From NCBI GenBank assembly GCA_022376515.1, contig WTXI01000104.1:1-64000 (forward strand): a stretch of 64,000 nucleotides of DNA. Reading direction: 5' to 3'. Of the stretch, positions 44,541 to 55,593 are shown piece after piece. Under the pieces are notes generated by a model. That model had not been told where the DNA came from, searched no databases, and was given only the letters and a program-made list of their open reading frames with translations. The first letter of the stretch is position 1. Each line of letters begins with the position of its first letter. This stretch comes from Lactifluus volemus. Its lineage: Eukaryota; Basidiomycota; Agaricomycetes; Russulales; Russulaceae. Made by a program: the position numbers and the translations under genes.

Positions 44541-46233
44541 CCTTGTACTTGCCAATGGAGATGAAACAAACGCTCCGCAGTGACCAAACAGGTGGAGGTC
44601 CAAACTCAACAAGCACACGGAGTAGCATGACCGTCCCGGCGGCGCAGGTCCATGGTAAGTGGGACAGGCAGGGCGGGGGAACAAGAGAACTTGAAGGCAG
44701 GCTCCCGGACAGAACGGTGAGTCCTTCGGATGCCACGCCGGCCTTCATTACCGACTCTGAGATCAGATCCTTCGCACAAGTTTCGATACGCCTGGACCGC
44801 CTGGAGGGCAAGCAGTCAGCCCCTCCAGCCCCTACACCCCAACACAACTTGAAAAACCTGGCCAGCCCTTCCAACATCAGATTAGACAGCACCGCCACCC
44901 GCTCCTCGGATCGACGGCCCCAACCTGCCCTCGTTGGACTCGAAATGGGTCACAGTAACCCGCCGGAACCAGGACCAAGCCTTAGCCGCAAAAGCTGACG
45001 GAACCCACCGCCCCCCCCAGGCTCCTTTCCTTCTTACCACCACCATCCCACTAGTCTACTCACCCTTGCCTCAGCGCAGTAGCATCCTCTCACTCCCCCC
45101 CTCCTGCTCTCTCCTCCTGCCCTCCCCTCCAGCCCACCCCTCCCGAATTGTGGTCCCCACTCGCCCCTCATGGCCCTTGTTGGCCCCGGGTCGTTGCCCA
45201 CGTCCCCCTCCCAGCCTCTTTCTTGGCTGCCCTGACCCCGGTCAGACCCACCCCTCCTGCAAGCCCCGTCGGACGCTCCGGCTCCCTCTGGCACCCTCCT
45301 CACCCTCCCCTCTGGCCCACCCCTCCCGTCTTGCGGCCTCACCGCCGCCTTTGGGGCCCTTGGCCCTGCCTTGTGGTCCCCTTGGAACCCTCCTGCCCGG
45401 TGCCTCGTGCACCACCCCTCCTGACTGCCCTTCCCGGCTTTCTCCGGTCCTTGTGGCCACCCCTCCAGCCCTTTGATTGCCGCACAGCCTCGGCGTCCCG
45501 ATCGGTCGCCTCCGGGCGAACCCCCCTCCTGCTAGGCCCCCCTCCCTCCGCCGGCATGGCCGGCTTTCCTTCCTTTAATTACAACCCCTCTTATTAGACA
45601 CTTTCTTTGGACCCCTCTTTTTTCGGCTACAGTATTTATACGCTTATTCATCTTGTGGGTTTAGGGCGAGGTCTCTACTGCTGGAAGGCTAGGAGTCTGG
45701 TTCGAGGCCAGCCCGTTTTGGGGGGCCCTTTGGGTAATTGGGTCACCCCCTCTGCGGGGCCGGCGGGGTCCGACGGGTGAATAGCCCAGCACTCCCGGTC
45801 AAGCTAGTTAGTCTTTGTTCCTTTTCCCTTTACGCACAGAATTTCGTGTAGTACCGAGTTAGCATTAGTCTTGTCGCAATATACGCGGGGACTCTAAACC
45901 CCAATTCAAAAAAAAAAAAAAAAAAAAAAAAAAACCCACCGCCCCTCAACCCCGCCATCCTACGCACCGGGGTCACTGTCCAACAGAGTCAACTCTCAAA
46001 CGGCCGACAATCCTTTGTATTTTTAGACGAGATCACAGGCATAATGGCACGCGCGCACCTCGCCAGGCCATCTCCCACCCCCCTCCCGAAGGGCGCACTG
46101 TGGTGTCACGTGCATGGCGGCAACGGGGCCCCCACAGCGCCTCGGGGCATGGGATCAGGCAATCAACACGAAGCCCATGGCATATTCGCCTCACGCCCTC
46201 CTTCGTTTCGTTTCGTTTCGTTTATTCAATTAA
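44541..46233 (+). pseudogene. Co-duplicated ORF cassette, copy 3, split by a retroelement
   Basis: The N-terminal half is open at 44549-44998 (LRSDQTGGGPN ... FITDSEIRSFAQVSIRLDRLEG). It is cut at about 45014 by the element at 45015-45932 and resumes at 45933 with the matching downstream sequence (FLDEITGIMARAHL near 46026). The (CGTTT)4-like run at 46200-46222 lies just after it. Confidence 0.5.
45015..45932 (+). mobile_element. Short retroelement with LINE-type 3' tail and poly(A)
   Basis: Flanked by a 13-bp duplication AACCCACCGCCCC (45002-45014 and 45933-45945). Copies 1 and 2 of the host cassette show the uninterrupted target. It ends in tcttgtcgcaatatacgcgg, the GGGG...CCCC hairpin and about 27 A residues, identical but for one base to the end of the LINE at 8802. 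The body is very C-rich, encodes no reverse transcriptase I can see, and contains a promoter-like GGTTCGAGGCC near 45692. It may be a non-autonomous element using the LINE machinery, or a truncated member of a related LINE subfamily. Confidence 0.75.
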
Positions 46234-47262
46234 AATAGCTACTGAAAGCAGAGTACTCCGTCTGCTTGTGAGTTCAACAGACGTGGAAAAATGGGACCAG
46301 AGGGAGAAGGGAGGTGAAAGAGGATGAGCAGCGGCGTGTGGAAGACGAGAACGCGTAGATAGCCCGTAAGCGAGAAATCTAAGCGAAATAAAAGGAGGAG
46401 GAAGGCGACAGGCGCGGGATTGGATAGAGGAAGAGGTTTAGAAACATTAAGGGAACTTGAAGCAGACGAGAATTACGAGAACAGCTTGAACTGGTGAGCC
46501 TTGTGATTTCGCTGGCTCATTTGTACATTTCCGAGTCACTTTTTATTTTATTTTTATTAAGTACATTCGAGCTGTAATCTAAAAAGGGGGGTAAACGCGT
46601 CGAGAACAAGTATGTATCGAGACTACTGGAATGAGAACAACGGCCATAGAGGTAAGTAAAGCATATTGGAACTGAGATAGGGATGAAAGGGAAGGGGGTA
46701 AAGGGTATAGAGGTAGAAGAGAACAAAGGGGAGGGGAACTAAGTCATGAAAGAAAGGGAGTCAAATTAAAATCTTTGAGGTCGCGTGCACCCCCAGAATG
46801 CTTCATGGGATGCTCGTGGTCTCATCGAGAGGTCGATAGGCCGTCAGCCTAGAACGTGGGCGCGGCGCGAAGCACAGCACGCAGCCTGAGACGAAAGGAA
46901 GGAAAACTAAGCACAAAAACAGAGAACACGCCAAACTGAGCGAACCAATGGGAGACGCGAGGCGAACTAGCACAAAACGGGGAGCGACGAGACACGAGAC
47001 AAGTCGAGAATCATGAAAGAGACATAGAAAAACGCAGGAAAGCGTCGTGCGACTCGAGGCCGCGGAGGACGGGTATATGGCTGAGGCGTAGCCGAATCGT
47101 GGCCGAGGGTGATCGTGGCCCATATTGTCGATAAGACGGGGTTGCGGCAAGCCAGGAAATCCAGAAATCAGACAGAATCAGCGAGAACACAGAGGTTGAA
47201 AGGAGTCACAAGAGCGAGCAGGAAGTGCGTACGAATCAAGCCAGCCACGTGGCTGTCCTCAC
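46234..47262. other. Unrelated insert in the third tandem unit
   Basis: Units 1 and 2 join the cassette end directly to the F-box 3' end (attcaattaaatgacatacg). Here about 1.03 kb intervenes. I found no ORF of interest, no terminal repeats and no duplication, so its nature is unknown. Confidence 0.5.
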
Positions 47263-47269
47263 ACTACGA

Positions 47270-48800
47270 TTATGAAATATAAGGACTGCGTGATATGAAG
47301 AAGCGACTCGAAGTCGGTTGTTCCCCTTCCCACGCCCAGGTTTCATTCCCAACTATGGAAAGGTTTTGTAGCGAGGGAAGTACTTCGGCGGTTGATTCTC
47401 CCGTGAGACCTTGTAACACAGGTGCGATGGACGACTCTAGCATGGCAGGTATTTCAAGACGCTGGACAGAGGAAAATGTGTGAAAAAGTTGGGACCATAG
47501 CATGGAATCTGTGATGGGTACGTCAATTGAGACCGTGGGATGCCAGCTGTACTTGATGTTGAGTGACTTGACGCGAGAGCAGAAGGGCATCTGACTGCAT
47601 ATTCGTGCTACAGACATGACTGGCAAATCCAAGCTTCGGCAATTGATCATGATATGCCATGAGGGAGGAGTTGCGGAATGACACGTCGTATTTGAGGGAA
47701 AAGAGATAGAGGTTTTTTGATGATCGAATTTCAGGGTTAGACTGGATGGCCTGAACGAGTCCAGGAGATCAAAGAACCGAATGGTTTGGGGGATATGGAT
47801 ATGAGAGAGAAACTCGGTCTCAAGACCAAAAATAACCTGATGGGAGAAGGTTATCTGGAAGTCATCGAGCAGAGGAGCATCGATTCGGGCTGTAAGGATT
47901 TCCAGGTACTCGCTCACACCTGCAAATTCTAACTGGGTGAGAGTGGGGAGTACAAAGCGGGGCGCCGGTGGTGAAAGTTGAACTCGGTGAAGCCGAGGGG
48001 ATGGCTTGAAATGCAAAATAAGGGATTTGAGCTTTGGCAGCGCAGAGAGGGATGTGGCCATTTCCTCAGGTGGAATGTACCCGGAATCAGGTATATCGTA
48101 AAGATGAAGATATGTCAGGTCGCTGGTAGACGAGAGGAGCCGTGGCAACGACGGAAATGTGACATCCTGGAGAACGAGAACTCGTAGAGATGGCGCAGAT
48201 CCATTCAAGAATGTATCGGGGAGGCGGAGGGAAGGATTAGGAACTGAATGAAACGTAAGGGATCTCAATGCCGGAAACGGCTTCTGCATCACCGTGACAA
48301 TTCGTTTCCATAGATCATCCCGAACGAACATAAGAATCTGCTGTACACGATGACGTTGCTCCAACGCAGCAACAGTATTACCCTCCCAGTCGGTGTCCGA
48401 GCCGCCGAAGAAGACAAGGAGAGGAAATGGTGGCCAGACATCCAGTGACTTCCCCATAGGCGATCGTGCAGTGCAAACAATCTGCAGCTTGAGATGAATT
48501 GGTGATTCAAAAATGATGTATCGCCATCGTTGGCATACGTGCACCAACTTCGTCCAATCCCACGAAAACCATTTCTTTTTGTCGATGATAGCTCGGAAAG
48601 AAACGAATATCACTAGGAGGACGTCGTCAGGGAGAGATCCCATGGTTACTCGTTGGAGCCCCGGACCCAGGCCTGCACGATAAAACGCAACTCAGCAATA
48701 GTTATGGTCGTTCCAGATGAGTCTTACCTGGACCTTGTTGAACCAAAGATGTAGTCTGTTGAAGTGAAACAACGTCTTTGCTGTCGGAATGACAATCCAT
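47270..48800 (-). CDS. F-box protein E (subfamily 2), 2 exons
   Basis: Exons 48800-48728 and 48672-47270 give 1476 nt, 491 aa, in phase. Same structure as C and D. F-box MGSLPDDVLLVIFVSFR ... LVHVCQRWRYIIF; signature FLNGSAPSLRVLVLQ. It ends ISRSPYIS, slightly extended. Intact. Confidence 0.85.
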
Positions 48801-50790
48801 TTGGGTCTAAAGGGGTTGGTTGACTGGTGATGCTGGTGGACGCTGGTGAAGATGCTGGTAACCATGACTTGGATTAGCTAGCCAAATTACGTAACTCGCT
48901 GAAGCGGGCCGGAATAGCCGGGAAACCGCTCAGGACTCAATCGGCGGTCTCTTCTCCAAGAACAAGAACCACGCGAGGATTCCGAAGTTCGAGGTCGAGT
49001 GCGTAGTGACGATACCTGGTTCCTAACTATTTCTTCCTCACTTGTTAAATGGAAAAGTTTATGCATGTCACTGCACCTGCAGAGTCCACCTGGGTGGCCA
49101 AATCAAGGGCCAAATGCGCGTGCATGCTTTGCACAACTTGCACTTATATACGTGCGACAAGCTGGGCATGCAAGGAAGTCATTCTCGGTGCCAATTTGGA
49201 TGACCAACATGTGCAGCATCGCACCCTTTGCAAGCCTTGGTATCTTGGATTCAGGATTGTCTGTCCGGTATCTATCTTTGAGCCAATTGAGGGTGTATCA
49301 AGTTGGCCTGCACGGACGTATGGCTAACTGAAGAGCGACATGGTGGTTGGATAGCTGGCACATGGTGAAGAATAGCTGCAAAGGTATTCTGCCCAAACTG
49401 TCTTCAAGTCAAACCGCTAAATGAAAGGTCGCGCAGTGCAGATTTCTACGCTCTGCAACTTGAAAGATGTAAATGGGTGAAAACGCTCCGGCGATGGCAT
49501 GTGATTCACGTCGTATTCATCGCGTAGTTGTACCAAGACTTGTACCACAAGTAGAACAAAAGCATAAATTGCTCGCATTCTTGTGCTAAACTCAACACTT
49601 GCCAATCGGGAGCATCGCACAATATCCCGATGTATAAAACAGTCTCTAGGTGAGAATCGACACTAGAGTATCGAGATGATGAAGGTATATTCCAAAATCG
49701 AGTTTACAGAGCTAATAACAGGAGTAAGAGACTTAGAGTACTCGAGCCGGAACGCGAGAAGCGGGCGATTCGAATCCGATGTAAAAGGTTTCAACGCGGA
49801 CTCGGACAGGGCTGTGGACCACCGCTTCCGGTGAAAACTGAACACGCTAATCAGACGCCGGGCGCGGAGGATTCACCCAGGAAGGGGTAATCAGGAATCA
49901 CCGGCACTTGCCGACTTCACCAAACCGTAAATCCCGACAATAAGAACTCGTTCACAACCGTCGTGATCTGTTATCTCCACTGAGGGGGAGGCTCTCCCTT
50001 CACATGTATTTCTGGGGAATGATGAGAAAGGGCGGCTAGCCAGCGTCTCCCTCACCCACGAGGGGTGGCAAAAACCGTGCACGGTGACGCAGATATCCAG
50101 CACATACCATGAATCATGTGAGTAAGTTACGCCGCTAAAGGACACAAAACTAGCTACGATTTCGCTATTCGAAAGCTGGCTCATTCGATGCGTACAAGTC
50201 GTTGATCAAAGTTATAGATCGGATGGGTATTGTCCATGGGTGGCGCAGTCCTTGACTCAGTCATCTCGTTCTTGAATTCAGTGACAAGTATTCAAAAAAC
50301 GAGATTTCTGAGATCGACTTGATACTAGAGGTTGAGGCTACTGCCTATGTTGCGCAAGTATCCTAGGGGTGCCATGTGACGATGTGTACTAGTACTGTAT
50401 CTGTAACTGAATCCAGCGGACCCTGCAAGATTCCTCAGGTGCCGTAAAGACGGCAGCAATGGGCTGTGCAACTACGTGTATTTGAAGCCGTGATTACGTA
50501 CTTTTTTCTCTCCCATTTGCAGGACAGCCGATTCTTTGCTTCCGTTCGGTTACATCTGTGGATCATCCGTTACAGTAACACGTGATGAGATTTAGAGATG
50601 GCATTGGTTTCTATTTCCACCAGAATTTTAGTGCCAAAAAGCATACATGTTAATCCACGAGGCAAATTTGTAGCTGATGTGCTATACGTGCGTGTGAACG
50701 ACGATGAGTCACGGCGAGCACAGCCCCCTCTATCTGTGGGTTCTACATCAACCCCAGCCGTCCTCTCCAAAGTCTTCAACGCTACCACCG
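48801..50790. other. Tandem-unit spacer and intergenic DNA
   Basis: 48801-49650 matches the spacers upstream of C and D. 49650-50390 shows no gene. From about 50400 the sequence resembles the promoters of genes A and B (cagcggaccctgcaaga shared with 32390). Confidence 0.55.
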
Positions 50791-52420
50791 ATGAATCCCT
50801 CCAAGTATGTCCAGCTGAGACCCCGGCCCTCACTGGTCTTATTTTGATTTGGTATTGACTAATTTTTCGAACCAGTCTCGCTCCACAGGTCATCAACCTT
50901 TCTTCCTCTCAACGAAGAGACATCACTGTCCCCCACTCTCCATTATCTGGCACGATTTCGAGGTTGTTGGATGGTCTTCCTACATACTTCAAGCAAAGAA
51001 ACCATATCGCAAATCGCGTAGGTGGACAAGGACTTGGTGCGTCTCATATTCCATCGCTAGGAACAACCACTGATTCGTAGTATGGTGCAGACCAGTTTGA
51101 TTCCCCACGCGTCACCATCGAGTCTCTCCCCATAGATGTCCTCCTAGACATCTTTTACCTCTATCAAAGGGGTCCATACGGGTACGCACCTCATCGGTGG
51201 CGTATCCTGGTGCGCGTTTGCCGAAGATGGCGATTTATCGTGTTTGCGTTTCCACACCGTCTTGATTTATATCTTGAATGCACCGCGAAAACGAGCGTGA
51301 GGAGGACGTTGGATGTTTGGCCATGCATGCCCATCATCGTCAGAGATACATGGTTATGGACAAGGAAATGGCGAGTCCTCCTCAGTGATAACATCATCGC
51401 TGCGCTCGAGCGTCATGATCGTGTATTCATAATCGATCTCGAGTGTCCAACACTTCTATTGGGACAACTCTCGAGAGTGATGCGGGTGCCATTTCCAGCA
51501 CTGACATTCCTTAAACTGGAATTCGGAGACAAGTCGACGCCAGCACCCGTACTTCCCGATTCCTTCTTGGGTGGATCCGCCCCACGTCTACAACGTCTCA
51601 TCTTGGAGGGTATTCCATTTCCAGCACTACCGAAACTTCTTTCGTCTTGCCAAGATCTTGTCGAAGTTCAAGTTACCCGAATACCCCCTACCGGTTACAT
51701 TTCACCTAAATCGATGGCTACCGGCCTGTCCTCATTGACACAGCTTGAAACCCTTCACATTGGATTCAAACCACCGGCTTCTCGTCCTGATCAAGATCCA
51801 CTTCCGTCGACACCCGTTGTCTTGCCCGCTCTCAACCAATTGGAGTTCCACGGCGCCAGCGCGTACTTTGAAGACCTCGTCACTCGGATCGACACTTCTT
51901 CCATTAGAACCGTCAAAAAGTTCTTCGATTAGCTCGTTTTCGACAATCCACAATTCATCCAGTTTGTCCATTACGACGATCGTCTCGATTCCCATCTCCA
52001 CATATTGTGCGACACATTCGATCGGCGGTCAGGTTTACTAGCACAGATATCCGTACAATATTCGACTTTTCCCCTCCAAATTGGAACAACGTAACATGGA
52101 GTGGAATCGAAATGGGACGCTACCGAATGACGATGACATGGATTACAACACTCAATGGCCGGAGCTTTCTCGCCAATTTACTGCTCTGCGGAGCCTAGAA
52201 ATATCATCCGGACTGGATTGGCGGCTTGTTGCCCCTGCGCTGCAAGAGCTCAACTGGAGAAAGGGTCTTACCTGCACTACGCCGCGTTTGCACACTTCTA
52301 TGCGGGAGGCTTCGAGGCCATTCGTCACCGCGTGCAGGCTACGCGACTGTCCTGTTGCTCTTACCTTTATGCCACGGGCTCAGTATAGAGTCACACACAG
52401 CCCTCGCGTCTGGATAGTTT
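50791..52420 (+). pseudogene. F-box protein F (subfamily 1), pseudogene
   Basis: Exons 50791-50804, 50876-51036 and 51091 onward, with the same splice pattern as A and B and in phase. The F-box is IESLPIDVLLDIFYLY ... WRILVRVCRRWRFIVF; the usual Asp-Asp is Ile-Asp. A TAG at 51930-51932 ends the frame after 338 residues where relatives have a Gln codon (FFNQL becomes FFD-stop). Downstream, about 40 codons are missing and the frame shifts before an alignable tail (52081-52420). It is therefore dead, or gives a truncated F-box protein. Confidence 0.8.
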
Positions 52421-53328
52421 GAGCTTTACCTTAATACCCGTACTATACGCTCAACTACACTTGGTAGTTAGAGGTCAGAGGTGTGTTTAAAGGCACACAG
52501 ATTACCGTAGAAAAAGAGAACATAATAGTCACTCATTTCCCCCTCGAACTCACCTGTGTGCCTTCAGGGGTATGTTCAATGTTGCGTGACTACTACCTGT
52601 ACGTTTTCCCTTTCATACCATACTCACCCCCCTTCTTTCCGGACCGTATCCATCATCACGTTATTTTTGGCGCAATTATAACGATCCTGGACTGCCTGAA
52701 ACGCCACCCCGGCCATGACCCTTCTTGCTTTTCGCATTAGGCCTCGCGCTGCCAGTGGGCTCTACTTTTTACCATCCATCTCTCATTTTGTAAATGACCC
52801 AAGCAGAATAAATTTTCGACGAATCACGTGACTTTCTTTCCCGCGCTGTTCTTTTTTTTTTTTGTTTGAATATATGCTGTCCACTTTCTTGACTGCCTAC
52901 GGAGGAATCTTAGGTTCATAAATCTGCAATACTACGACGTTAAAGACTCGGATTAGGATTGTCGACTTGGTGGCCCTCGTTTGCATTTTTAAATGCAGGC
53001 GCTGATCCATGAGCGGTGTGCCAGTGCTGTGCATGCCCTGTGTGAAATCCATGAGCACAGCCTCTCTGTGAGTTCTATATAAACCTTCGACATCACAGTC
53101 CCTCCAAGTGTGTACAGATCCCTCACTGGTCTTATTTTGATTCAGCTAATCTTGAATTAGCCTCACTCCAAGGCTCACAAACCGTTCATCTGAGTCTTCT
53201 CAACGAGGAAGCATCCCTGTCGCTTACAGTGGAGAAGAATCTATAAGTCAAGGGCTTGGTGCGTCTCATATTCCGCCACTGGAATAACAACTGACTCGTA
53301 TGGTGCGGACCAGTCCTATACTCCACGC
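52421..53328. other. Intergenic and decayed 5' region of gene G
   Basis: A TATA-like CTATATAAACC lies near 53078. The equivalents of exons 1 and 2 of the subfamily follow at about 53095-53290, but the exon 1 ATG is ATC and the exon 3 acceptor GTGCAG is GTGCGG. Confidence 0.6.
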
Positions 53329-54684
53329 ATGACTGTCGAATCTCTCCCGGACGATGTCCTCCTGGACATCTTTTACTTCTATCAAAGAGGTCCGTACGGG
53401 CACTCGCCTCATCGGTGGCGTGTCCTGGTGCACGTTTGCCGAAGATGGAGACACATCGTGTTTGCATCACCGCGTCGTCTTTATTTGTATCTCGAATGTA
53501 CTGCAAAAACACGCGTGAGGAGGACACTGGATGTTTGGCCACGCTTGCTCATTTTCGTCCAAGACACATGGACAAGGAAATGGCCGGTGTTGTTTGGTGA
53601 TAACATCCTTGCTGCACTCGAACGTCATAATCGCATATGGGGAATCGAGCTCCATCATCTACCATGTCCTCTATTTGAACAACTCTTGAGAGTGATGCAG
53701 GTGCCATTTCCAGCACTGTTATCGCTCGACCTGGACCTCGGAGACAAGTCGGTGCCTCCGCCGGTACTTCTTGACACCTTTCTTGGTGGATCCGCCCAGC
53801 GACTAGAGCGTCTCACCTTGTCTGGTATTCCATTTCCAACATTACCAAAATTTCTTCAATCTTGCCATCACCTTGTCCTAATCCGACTTACCCGAATTCC
53901 CAATACCGGTTACATTTCATCTAAATCGATGGCTACCAGCCTGTCCGCATTGACCCAGTTGGAAATCCTTGACATTGGATTCGAATCACCGGCTTCTCGC
54001 CCTGATCGACACCCGATTCCATTCACACGCCCTGTCTTGCCTTCTCTCACCGATTTGGAATTCCACGGCAATAGCGAGTACTTTGAAGACCTCGTCGCTC
54101 GGATCGACACTCCTTCCATTAGATTTGTCAAAACAGAGTTCTTCAATCAGCTCGTTTTCGATAATCCACAATTCCTCCAGTTTGTCGGTCGCATAAAGAT
54201 GCTCGCGTCGTTCAAGCGAGCGAAGCTGTCCTTCGACAAGAGTATGGCCAAATTCTCCCTCGATAATCAGCGTTCTTATACTCCCGTAAAGCCTGAGGCC
54301 TATCTATATATCCACATGTTGTGCGATGCACTCGATTGGCAAGTGTCGGGTTTAGCACAGATATGCGAACAGTTTTCGACTGTCCTCTCCAATGTGGAAA
54401 GATATAGCGTGCGGTGGACTGAGAAGCAGACGCGTCCGCTTGAAGATGACATGGATCACACTCAGTGGCTGGAGCTTTTTCGCCCATTCACTTCTGTGCA
54501 AAGCCTAGAAATACCATCCAAACTGAAGTCGCTTATTGCCCCTGCGCTGAACGAGCTTACTGGAGATCGGGTCATGGAGGTGTTACCTTCCTTGCATACA
54601 CTTTCTGTTTCTGACCAGAAAGGCTTATTCGAGCCATTCCTCACCGCGCGCCAGCTATCTAACCATCCCGTCATTCGAGAATGA
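53329..54684 (+). CDS. F-box/leucine-rich protein G (subfamily 1), single exon
   Basis: 451 aa, uninterrupted. The start is MTVESLPDDVLLDIFYFYQRG, so the F-box is right at the N-terminus. F-box continuation WRVLVHVCRRWRHIVF; signature FLGGSAQRLERL, GIPFPTLPKFL. The N-terminal extension present in A, B and H is lost because the exon 1 start and the exon 3 acceptor are mutated; the ATG used here is a local substitute. It still could bind Skp1. Ends SNHPVIRE. Confidence 0.8.
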   Translation: MTVESLPDDVLLDIFYFYQRGPYGHSPHRWRVLVHVCRRWRHIVFASPRRLYLYLECTAKTRVRRTLDVWPRLLIFVQDTWTRKWPVLFGDNILAALERHNRIWGIELHHLPCPLFEQLLRVMQVPFPALLSLDLDLGDKSVPPPVLLDTFLGGSAQRLERLTLSGIPFPTLPKFLQSCHHLVLIRLTRIPNTGYISSKSMATSLSALTQLEILDIGFESPASRPDRHPIPFTRPVLPSLTDLEFHGNSEYFEDLVARIDTPSIRFVKTEFFNQLVFDNPQFLQFVGRIKMLASFKRAKLSFDKSMAKFSLDNQRSYTPVKPEAYLYIHMLCDALDWQVSGLAQICEQFSTVLSNVERYSVRWTEKQTRPLEDDMDHTQWLELFRPFTSVQSLEIPSKLKSLIAPALNELTGDRVMEVLPSLHTLSVSDQKGLFEPFLTARQLSNHPVIRE

Positions 54685-55593
54685 CTCGTCACCGTAGTAC
54701 TCTGATGACGATATTGGACAACTGCTAGTCTTCGATGCCACCCTTGGCTGTGCTCCCACCCTCCTTTTCATGCCGCGGGTTCGTTTCTGGCCCACACTCT
54801 TGTCGTCTATCCCCAGAGGACACTTTATGCCTCGCGTCTGCTTTGCCTCCACTTGATGACCATCCCATCCTTTCTTTATCTCTCCTAGTTCGTGTGCCGT
54901 GCCTCACGCTCCCCCCATGGCATAACCAAGTGGCCGAATCGTTCCCCCATTCCACAGCCATCGCCACCATCCTCTCACTGCCCTCAGCAACTCCTGGCTG
55001 CGGGACCCATCCTTCCCTTGCGATGCGCAGCGAATCACGATATCGCCAACAACACCCTGTAATTGAATAATCAAGGCCGATGGTTGGAGCCACCCCTGGA
55101 GCTGGTATTCAGTGTTTGGAGGCATGGTGACTATGACACCGTTATCCTCAATCTTTTATCTAATCAAGTATCCCATACATTGACTGAAGGTAGTATATAA
55201 TACCCTACCGCCGCCCTGTATCTAGTAACCAATTGAGACTGAGCTCAAGTACTACTTAACTCAATATCTCAGTATGCTATCAGCTTGGACATTCCGCTGG
55301 GATTAGGCGCACATTGCGACGAGGTAAAGTGGTTGAGTGCTGAAATCTGAAAATTGAAGCTGGGCAATATCATGGCCGCTGCTTCGTAGCTGTTCATGGT
55401 TACTCACTGTGAGCACTCGCTACAGAACCAATAACCATAACACTCAAACAAACAACCCCGGCCTGTATGCTCCCGTTGCTAGCAGTTTAGTTAGAGAAGA
55501 GGCAAATAATCAAAAGTTTGCTAGTACGGAAATTCTATGAATAACTAACTCATCAGACCCCCGCGCTTCCCGCATCAAAGCGCGTTCATGATT
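54685..55593. other. Intergenic
   Basis: Between gene G and the 3' end of the P450 gene. No gene seen. Confidence 0.65.

Noticed and set aside
45034..45597. Several overlapping ORFs up to 149 codons, Pro/Leu/Arg-rich
   Set aside because: All come from the C-rich body of the short retroelement; no domain, and all frames stay open because stop codons are rare in such sequence.
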